From CAZCBN01 sp964496975 (GTDB lineage: Bacteria > Planctomycetota > Phycisphaerae > Phycisphaerales > UBA1924), in contig CAZCBN010000068.1 of assembly GCA_964496975.1 (NCBI GenBank), positions 1-16,683 on the forward strand: DNA of 16,683 nucleotides, written 5' to 3'. Both the position numbers and the translations under genes were made by a program. The notes beneath the pieces are model-generated. The model saw only the letters and a program-made list of their open reading frames with translations, was not told the origin of the DNA and searched no databases. Each line of letters opens with the position of its first letter. Positions within the stretch are counted from its first letter, which is position 1. Shown here in pieces: positions 6,777-12,243 of this stretch.

Positions 6777-7604
6777 TCAGTGGTCGCCGGGCCGCGAGGT
6801 GACGAGGGTGCCGATGGTCTCGCCCTCGATGACGCGGCGGATGTTGCCCCGCCGCTTGAAGTCGAAGACGATCACCGGGACGCGGTGCTCCTGGCACATC
6901 GCCAGGGCGGTCATGTCCATGATGCGGAGCCGCTTCTCCAGCGCCTCGCCGAAGGTCAGCGCGTCGAACTTGGTGGCCGACGGGTCCTTCTTCGGGTCGG
7001 CGGTGTAGACGCCGTCCACCTTGGTCGCCTTCAGCAGCACGTCGCACTCAAGCTCGCGGGCCCGCAGGGCGGCGCAGGTGTCGGTCGTGAAGAACGGGTT
7101 CCCCGTGCCAGCCGCGAGGATCACCACGCGGCCCTTCTCCAAGTGCCGCAGGGCCCGGCCCCGGATGAACGGCTCGGCCACCGACCGCACCTCGATCGCC
7201 GACATCACGCGGCTGTCGACGCCCAGCGTCAGCAGCTTTTCCTTCAGGGCGAGCGCGTTGATGACCGTGCCCAGCATGCCCATGTAGTCGGCGGTGGATT
7301 GCTCGATGTCGCCCCGCTGCGCCAGCTCGGCCCCTCGGATGATGTTGCCCCCGCCCACGACGACCGCGACCTGCGCTCCCGCGCCCGCCGCGTCGCGCAC
7401 CTCCTCGGCGATCAGGCCCAGCTCGTTCGGCTCCACGCCGAAGCCGCCGGGCGCGCAGAACGCCTCGCCGCTGAGCTTCAGCAGCACCCGCCGCGGCTTC
7501 TGCCGCCCCCCGGGCCCGCCGGCTGGCCCGCCCAGGGTGGCCGCGGTCGGGCTTGCGTGGGCCGGGGCGGGGTGGGCGGCGCTCGACGGGGCGTGGCTCG
7601 GCAT
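6777..7604 (-). CDS. pyrH: UMP kinase
   Basis: The 275-residue product is the bacterial hexameric-type UMP kinase of the amino acid kinase fold. It phosphorylates UMP to UDP in pyrimidine nucleotide synthesis. Motifs in order are RRVLLKLSGEAF (from residue 38), VVVGGGNIIRG, GTGNPFFTTDTCAALRARE, and LLKATKVDGVYTADPKKDPSATKFD. The E. coli enzyme has 241 residues. The excess is an N-terminal extension of about 35 residues rich in Ala, Pro, Gly, Ser and His that looks disordered. ATG 7604 is the only credible start: GGAG on the coding strand (plus 7609-7612) lies 4 bases upstream, slightly close. frr follows downstream. The usual tsf/rpsB neighbours are not upstream, where a divergent VWA gene lies instead. 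Confidence 0.96.
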   Translation of the reverse strand: MPSHAPSSAAHPAPAHASPTAATLGGPAGGPGGRQKPRRVLLKLSGEAFCAPGGFGVEPNELGLIAEEVRDAAGAGAQVAVVVGGGNIIRGAELAQRGDIEQSTADYMGMLGTVINALALKEKLLTLGVDSRVMSAIEVRSVAEPFIRGRALRHLEKGRVVILAAGTGNPFFTTDTCAALRARELECDVLLKATKVDGVYTADPKKDPSATKFDALTFGEALEKRLRIMDMTALAMCQEHRVPVIVFDFKRRGNIRRVIEGETIGTLVTSRPGDH

Positions 7605-7858
7605 ACGGCTCCAACTTTCGAAGGGCGGGGGCTTTCAACGGCGGAGGGGGTCGCGTCGTGCATCCTGTCCGCGTTCCGCACGGTACACCATCGGCCGCAG
7701 GCCCGCGACGCGCGCCGGCGGCGAACCGCCTCACCCGGGCCCACACCCCGGCCCGCGGACGGCCCGAACCGATCGAGGCCTTGCCACGGCCCTCGGACGA
7801 CCCGGTCTTGCGGCCGGGCTGCGGCCCGGGCTGCGGATGGGGCGCGGATCGGCTGGGC

Positions 7859-7874
7859 GGCCGGTTATCCGGCC
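7859..7874. repeat. Perfect inverted repeat upstream of the VWA operon
   Basis: Arms GGCCGG and CCGGCC flank TTAT. It ends 8 bp before the candidate TACAAT hexamer, a position suited to an operator. However, short GC palindromes arise easily at this base composition. Confidence 0.35.
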
Positions 7875-7882
7875 ACGTCCCG

Positions 7883-7888
7883 TACAAT
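7883..7888 (+). promoter_or_regulatory. Possible -10 element of the VWA-ExbBD operon
   Basis: TACAAT within CGTACAATGC is one of the few AT-rich hexamers in this intergenic region and lies about 150 bp before ATG 8039. No recognisable -35 hexamer precedes it at normal spacing. Confidence 0.3.
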
Positions 7889-8038
7889 GCACGCGCCGCG
7901 GCCGAAGGAAACCAGCGGGCGTGCGAGAGCAAAGGCCCCACACGGGCCGGCGCGCCCGCCGCGGCACGTGCCCCGGCCCCGCCACGAAAGGCCCATCGCC
8001 GGATTCCACCCGCCGGATCATCGCCCCGGATCATCGCC

Positions 8039-9115
8039 ATGGACGGACGCCCCCGGCCCGCCGGGATTCAACAGATCGCCCCGCCGCCCGGCCGACCCAC
8101 CGCGGCCGCGTCGCCGCATGGGATGCCGCGTTCGCCCGCAGCGCCGAGCCGGGGCGTCGCGGCCGGTGCCGGGGCTTCGCTTGCGAGCGAGCCCCGCCGC
8201 GCGGGCCGGTGGCGTCGCCGCGCGCTGGGCACGGGGCTGGGCCTCTCGCTCGCGTTGCACGCGTTGGTCGCGCTCATCGCCGCGGCGTGGGTGCTCCGCT
8301 TTGACATCGGCGGGGCCTCGCCGACGGACGGGGGCGAGGTTGAGGTTGCGCTCCTCACGCGGTCCGAGCTCGCCGCCATGACGGCAGGGGATCTGCAGAC
8401 CACGAACGATCTGCCGCCCTCGGACCTTGAATCGCAGCAGCCCGAGCTGAGCCTCCCGAGCGACGCCCTCGCGAGCGCCGACGCCGGTCTCACCGAGTCG
8501 CTCGACGCCGTGGAGGTCGACGTCGGAGGCGGCAACCTTGACCCCGGCGGCCTGCAGACGACGGGCGGCGGCGGCATCTCCGGCGTCAGCTTCTTCGGCA
8601 TCGAGGCGCAGGGCAACCGCTTCGCCTACATCGTCGACATCTCCAGCTCCATGGAGGGCGAACGCATGGAGGCGACCAAGCGCGAGCTCACCCGTTCCGT
8701 CCAGTCGCTGCCCGAGAGCGCCGAGTTCGTCATCGTCCTCTACTCCGACGGCGCCCTCCCCCTGCACGGCGAGACCGCCTGGCGGCCCGCCTCGGGCGCC
8801 GAGAAGCGCAAGACCTCGGCCCTGATCGGCAGCATCGACCCCAACGGCGGCACCCGCCCGCAGCCCGCGTTCGACGAGATCTTCGGCCTGCGCGTCAAGC
8901 CCGACGCGGTCTACTTCATGACCGACGGCGAGTTTGACGCCGAGGTGCCCGCGGCCGTCGCCGAGCTCAACCGCCGGGCCCGCGTGCCCATCCACTGCAT
9001 CCTGTTCGGCGACGTGGCCAAGGGCGAGGCCGTGCGCGAGCGCGTCCGCGACATGATGCGGGAGATCTCCCGCCGCTCCGGCGGACGGTTCAACCACGTC
9101 GGGGGAACGCCGTGA
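8039..9115 (+). CDS. VWA-domain membrane protein with TonB-like N-terminal helix
   Basis: The product has 358 residues. A basic stretch (RRAGRWRRR, about 53-61) precedes one membrane helix (65-86) containing Ser70-x3-His74, the SxxxH pattern that TonB uses to engage ExbB/ExbD. An extended Asp/Gly/Pro-rich linker (about 92-180) follows, then a VWA domain with a complete metal site: DxSxS at Asp200-Ser202-Ser204, Thr272 in GGTRP and Asp296 in MTDGEF. The topology should be cytoplasmic N-terminus with the VWA domain in the periplasm. It opens the ExbB/ExbD operon, so I infer that it is the effector moved by the channel, in place of TonB or TolA. The start is uncertain: ATG 8039 lacks a clear ribosome binding site and ATG 8123 is an in-frame alternative. 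The stop overlaps the next gene by 4 bp (GTGA). Confidence 0.88.
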   Translation: MDGRPRPAGIQQIAPPPGRPTAAASPHGMPRSPAAPSRGVAAGAGASLASEPRRAGRWRRRALGTGLGLSLALHALVALIAAAWVLRFDIGGASPTDGGEVEVALLTRSELAAMTAGDLQTTNDLPPSDLESQQPELSLPSDALASADAGLTESLDAVEVDVGGGNLDPGGLQTTGGGGISGVSFFGIEAQGNRFAYIVDISSSMEGERMEATKRELTRSVQSLPESAEFVIVLYSDGALPLHGETAWRPASGAEKRKTSALIGSIDPNGGTRPQPAFDEIFGLRVKPDAVYFMTDGEFDAEVPAAVAELNRRARVPIHCILFGDVAKGEAVRERVRDMMREISRRSGGRFNHVGGTP

Positions 9116-10359
9116 TCGTTGCGGCCGCGTCGCCCAGCTTCTGTGCGTCGGCCGCGTGCCGTGTCGCGGCGGCGGCGTTGGCCGTGGTGGCCTTCGCCGG
9201 CGCGGCTTCCGCGGCCGCACCGTCGACCGCAGATCTCTGGCCCCCGGCGCCGCCCGTGGGCAACGTCGCCGACGTCACGCTCGAGGGCGTTGTTCTCGGC
9301 GGGCCCGGGGGCGAGGCGGCCCGCGTCATCGGCTGGGACCGCGTGGTGCGCGTGAACGGCGAGCTTGCCCCGCGGGCCGAGGCCTTCCTGCCCCTCGCCC
9401 GCGACGTGTGGCGGGCCCGCACCAGGCTCGAGCGCGGCGACTCCCCGAGCGCCGCGCCCGTGTTCGAGGCGCTGTCCGAGGTGCTCCGCGGCCGCCGCGG
9501 CCCGACGTCCACGCTCGTCGCCGAGGGGCTGCTGCGGTGCCGCCTGTCGCGCGGCGCCTCCGCCACCGCCGTGGCCCCGTGGCTCGCGTTGATCGAGGGC
9601 GAGGCCGCGGCGCAGGCCCGGGGCGCGGCCGAGTCGGCCTTTCCCGACCTCCCGCCCGTGCTCGACCGTCGCTCGGGCCTGTGCCCGCAGCTCCCCCCGA
9701 TGTTCCGCCCCGGGCCGGCGACCGAGCAGCTCGCGGCGGCCGATATCGCGGCGCTTTCCCTCGCCGGCGACGGCACCGAGTCGCGCGAGCTCGCCGCGCT
9801 GTACGTGCGGGCCGCGCGGGCCGACGCGGGCTTCCCGCCCGCCGGCTTTGCCGGCGCTGCGCGCGCGGCGGGCCCGGGCCTGCGGCTCGTCCGCGACATC
9901 GTCGAGGCCCGCACCGCCGGCCCCGCGGCCCGAGACGCCGCCCGCGCCCGCCTCAGCGCCCGGCTGGACCGCGCCGCGCTGGAGCCCATCCCCGACTGGG
10001 AAGAGGCGTGGGTGCGGCTCGCGCTGGGCCGTTCGCTCGCGATGGAGCCGCAGCCCGAGCTCGCCCTGCGCGGCGTGGTGCAGATGTTGCACGTGCCCGC
10101 CCGGTTTCATGACGCGCTCCCCGAGCTCGCCGCCCTCGCGACCGCCGAGGCCGCGGACGCTCTGCTCGCCGCGGGCCAGCCGCAGAACGCGGCCGCGCTG
10201 CTCACCGAGTTGCGCCGCACCGCGCCGTGGTTCGAGGCGGCCGGTCCCAGCGCAGACGCCCCGCAGCCGGGTGGCCCACCGGCCCCCGCATCATCCGCCC
10301 AACCGGCCGCCCAACAGGCCACCGACGCCCCATCGCCCGACCCGGAGGAATCGCCTTGA
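9112..10359 (+). CDS. Exported helical-repeat protein of unknown function
   Basis: The 415-residue product starts with a signal peptide: hydrophobic Ala/Val-rich core and a likely cut after ASA at residue 34. A short strand-rich part (VADVTLEGVVLGG... RVVRVNGE) follows. Then comes a long Ala/Leu/Arg-rich helical region resembling tetratricopeptide-type repeats, without a clear consensus I could assign. The last 40 or so residues are Pro/Ala/Gln/Ser-rich and probably disordered. I recognise no enzyme motif. It is probably a periplasmic partner of the VWA and ExbB/ExbD proteins, based only on operon position. The GTG start 9112 overlaps the VWA stop (GTGA) and its own stop overlaps the ExbB TTG start (TTGA). 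Confidence 0.78.
   Translation: MIVAAASPSFCASAACRVAAAALAVVAFAGAASAAAPSTADLWPPAPPVGNVADVTLEGVVLGGPGGEAARVIGWDRVVRVNGELAPRAEAFLPLARDVWRARTRLERGDSPSAAPVFEALSEVLRGRRGPTSTLVAEGLLRCRLSRGASATAVAPWLALIEGEAAAQARGAAESAFPDLPPVLDRRSGLCPQLPPMFRPGPATEQLAAADIAALSLAGDGTESRELAALYVRAARADAGFPPAGFAGAARAAGPGLRLVRDIVEARTAGPAARDAARARLSARLDRAALEPIPDWEEAWVRLALGRSLAMEPQPELALRGVVQMLHVPARFHDALPELAALATAEAADALLAAGQPQNAAALLTELRRTAPWFEAAGPSADAPQPGGPPAPASSAQPAAQQATDAPSPDPEESP
10344..10349 (+). promoter_or_regulatory. Strong Shine-Dalgarno deciding the TTG start of the ExbB gene
   Basis: GGAGGA sits inside the end of the preceding gene, 6 bases before TTG 10356. It is the best ribosome binding site in the window and settles TTG 10356 over the in-frame ATG at 10227, which lies deep within the upstream gene. 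Confidence 0.8.
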
Positions 10360-11372
10360 CGCCCCCGCCGATCCGCCGCCGTTCTGCCCGTTGCGTCCCC
10401 GCGTCGCGCTCCGGTGCGCCACGCGTCGCGGCGTGGCTCGTGATCTCCGCGGCCGCGGTCTCCGCGGCCCACGCCGCCGCGCCGGCCCCGGCCGCCGCCG
10501 CCGCGGGCAGCACCGTCATCCGCAAGTCGCTGCTCGACTACATCGCCGCGGGCGGGGAGATCGGCTACATCATCATCGTGCTGTCGCTGGTGGCCGTGGG
10601 GCTCATCATCGCGCAGCTTGTCTCGGTGCGGCTCTCCAAGCTCGCGCCCCCCTGGCACGTCGAGCGGCTCGACGAGCTGCTCGCCCGGGGCGACATCGCC
10701 GCGGCGGTGCAGCACTGCCGCGCCCCGGAGCACGAGTGCGTGCTCACGCAGGTGCTGGGCGACGCGCTCGTCCGCGCCGCCCGCTCGCCCCTGGGCTTCA
10801 TCGAGCTGCCCGCCGCCCTTGAAGAAATCGGCCAGCAGCGCCTGCTGCGTCTCTACCGGCTCGCCGACGGCGTGGGCCTCATCGGGTCGATCGCGCCCAT
10901 GCTGGGCCTGCTCGGCACCGTCGTGGGCATGGTCGGCGCGTTCGACACGCTCAGCGTCACCGAGGGGCCCGTTCGCCCCGACACGCTCTCGGGCAACATC
11001 TCCGTCGCGCTTATCACCACGGTGCTCGGGCTCATCGTCGCCATCCCCTGCACCGCCATGCACTCCTACCTCCGCCACCGCATCGACGCCCTCGGCGGCG
11101 AGGTCGCCCAGATCCTCGAAGACCTCGCCAGCCGCGTGCACGGGTCGCAGCAACCAACGCCCCAGCCCGTCGCCGCACCCCGGCCCATGCCACAGTCCAT
11201 GCCGCAGCCCATGCCACAGTCCATGCCGCAGGGCATGCCGCAGGGCATGCCCCAACCGGTTCCGCAGCCCCGGCCCGTGCAGGCCATGCCCCACGGCGTG
11301 CCCCACGGCATGCCCCAGCCGATGCCCCAGCCCATCCCCGCCCCCCCGGGCGGCTTCGGAGCCAGCCGGTGA
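10356..11372 (+). CDS. MotA/TolQ/ExbB-family proton channel protein
   Basis: The 338-residue inner-membrane protein is the channel subunit of a proton-motive-force-driven motor of the ExbB/TolQ type. It has a signal-peptide-like N-terminus (residues 22-42), a first helix at about 69-90 and a cytoplasmic domain with ELPAALEEIG. The hallmark helix SIAPMLGLLGTVVGMVGAF (178-196) and a third helix (about 213-235) follow. The C-terminal 70 residues are an unusual Met-Pro-Gln-rich tail made of four-residue units, expected in the cytoplasm. Translation starts at TTG 10356 with a strong GGAGGA. It overlaps the preceding gene (TTGA) and the next one (GTGA). Two ExbD-type genes follow at once, as expected for this motor. 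MotA is unlikely because no MotB with a peptidoglycan-binding domain is present. Confidence 0.92.
   Translation: MTPPPIRRRSARCVPASRSGAPRVAAWLVISAAAVSAAHAAAPAPAAAAAGSTVIRKSLLDYIAAGGEIGYIIIVLSLVAVGLIIAQLVSVRLSKLAPPWHVERLDELLARGDIAAAVQHCRAPEHECVLTQVLGDALVRAARSPLGFIELPAALEEIGQQRLLRLYRLADGVGLIGSIAPMLGLLGTVVGMVGAFDTLSVTEGPVRPDTLSGNISVALITTVLGLIVAIPCTAMHSYLRHRIDALGGEVAQILEDLASRVHGSQQPTPQPVAAPRPMPQSMPQPMPQSMPQGMPQGMPQPVPQPRPVQAMPHGVPHGMPQPMPQPIPAPPGGFGASR
11187..11333 (+). repeat. 12-bp coding minisatellite in the ExbB tail
   Basis: Units of 12 bp, mostly ATGCC(A/G/C)CA(G/A)NNN, follow in frame. Six are consecutive from 11187 to 11258, and four more lie at 11286-11333 after a degenerate stretch. The first 24 bp are repeated almost exactly at 11211. 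They encode (M/V)P(Q/H)x repeats at the C-terminus of the channel protein. The period is a multiple of three, so copy-number change would alter tail length without frameshift. Confidence 0.85.
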
Positions 11373-11818
11373 AGCCCTCGCGCCGCACTGCGCTCGCCTT
11401 CGCCGAGCCCGACCTCACGCCCATGATCGACGTCGTGCTGCAGCTCATCATCTTCTTCATGTTCACCAACCAGTTCGGCCAGCTCGCCCACACCGCGGTC
11501 GATCTGCCGAAAGAAGCCGGCGAGCAATCGCGCGACGCCGCCAAGCCCTCGCTCGTCATCGACATCGAGGCCAACGGCGGCCTGCGCCTCGACGGCCGCC
11601 CCTTGCAGCATGAGTCCCTCCTCCGCGTCCTTGCCCGCGAGATCGACCGGGCCCAGGGCGACGCGACCCGCGTCGACGTCCTCGTCCGCGCCGACCGTGC
11701 GGCCCCGGCCGCGCACCTCAACCGACTCGCGGAAGACTTCGCCGCCCGGGGCGTGCGCCGCTGGCGCCTCGCGACCGAGGCCGCCTCGCAGCCCGCGGCC
11801 GGGGGGAGCGCCGGATGA
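11369..11818 (+). CDS. ExbD/TolR-family protein 1
   Basis: The 149-residue single-pass protein is a partner of the ExbB-type channel. The membrane helix starts in DLTPMIDVVLQLIIFFMF, and Asp21 is the conserved charged residue that carries protons in ExbD/TolR. A periplasmic domain of about 100 residues follows, with VDLPKEAG, LVIDIEANGGLRLDG and VLVRADRAAPAAHLNRLAEDFAARGVRRWRLATE, matching the usual ExbD C-terminal fold. The length is normal. GTG 11369 overlaps the channel gene stop (GTGA) and its own stop overlaps the second ExbD start (ATGA), so the three motor genes are translated in a chain. Confidence 0.93.
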   Translation: MKPSRRTALAFAEPDLTPMIDVVLQLIIFFMFTNQFGQLAHTAVDLPKEAGEQSRDAAKPSLVIDIEANGGLRLDGRPLQHESLLRVLAREIDRAQGDATRVDVLVRADRAAPAAHLNRLAEDFAARGVRRWRLATEAASQPAAGGSAG

Positions 11819-12243
11819 ACCTGCTGCCGGGGCGCAACGCCGCGTCCAACAAGGTCCGCCCCCTCCCCATGACGTCGATGATCGACGTGGTCTTCCTTCT
11901 GCTCATCTTTTTCATGGTGACGGCCAACTTTTCCGCCGATCAGGGCCGCCTCGCCGCCGCGCTTGCGAGCCGCCAGCCCGGCTCCTCCGAGCAGAACCTC
12001 CAGCCCCAGGTTGTCCGCGTGCGCTGGGCGGGCACCGCGGCCGTGTACGAGCTCGGGAGCCACCGCGTCGCGGGCCGGCGCGAGCTCACCGCGTTGCTCC
12101 GCCAGTTGCCCAAAGATCCGGGCGTTGTCATCGAGGCGGCCGATGATGTCCCTGTCGCCGCCGCCGCAGCAGCGCTCCAGGCCGCGGCCGACGCGGGCTT
12201 CAGCAAACGCAGCTATGTCCCCGGTGCCCTCCGCAAGCCCTGA
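11815..12243 (+). CDS. ExbD/TolR-family protein 2
   Basis: This second ExbD-type protein (142 residues) differs clearly from the first outside the helix. Its membrane segment MTSMIDVVFLLLIFFMVTANF contains the conserved Asp24. The periplasmic part (VVRVRWAGTAAVYELGSHRV, then LPKDPGVVIEAADDVPVAAAAAALQAAADAGF) keeps the ExbD layout. Paired, unequal ExbD proteins beside one ExbB suggest a mixed ExbD dimer inside an ExbB pentamer; that is inference. ATG 11815 overlaps the preceding stop (ATGA). The end of the gene overlaps the proposed start of the next gene by 29 bp. Confidence 0.92.
   Translation: MNLLPGRNAASNKVRPLPMTSMIDVVFLLLIFFMVTANFSADQGRLAAALASRQPGSSEQNLQPQVVRVRWAGTAAVYELGSHRVAGRRELTALLRQLPKDPGVVIEAADDVPVAAAAAALQAAADAGFSKRSYVPGALRKP

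Larger units (their letters stand above)
7605..8038. other. Divergent intergenic region, pyrH / VWA operon
   Basis: These 434 bp separate pyrH from the VWA gene and should hold both promoters and the leader of the large operon. A perfect hairpin, GGCCGG-TTAT-CCGGCC, is at 7859-7874, and a -10-like TACAAT follows at 7883-7888. CCGGGCTGCGG occurs twice in direct succession around 7813-7836. Frames open through this region give Arg/Pro/Gly-rich translations unlike real proteins, and I see no tRNA or small gene. Confidence 0.55.

Noticed and set aside
6664..7047. Upstream extension of the ribosome recycling factor frame
   Set aside because: It overlaps pyrH in another frame, and ATG 6663 has a GGAG site and matches the family N-terminus.
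5900..8038. dif-like site near the skew switch
   Set aside because: I looked for an AT-rich palindromic 28-bp type site in the intergenic stretches and saw none; the site could lie outside the window.
9112..12243. Zorya-type defence system (MotA/ExbB-like plus MotB/ExbD-like proteins)
   Set aside because: No helicase, nuclease or ZorC-like gene is present in the window, the ExbD proteins are standard short ones, and the neighbours are exported or envelope proteins.
10356..12243. Flagellar or gliding stator MotA/MotB
   Set aside because: The second components are short ExbD-type proteins without an OmpA-like peptidoglycan-binding domain, and no flagellar genes are nearby.
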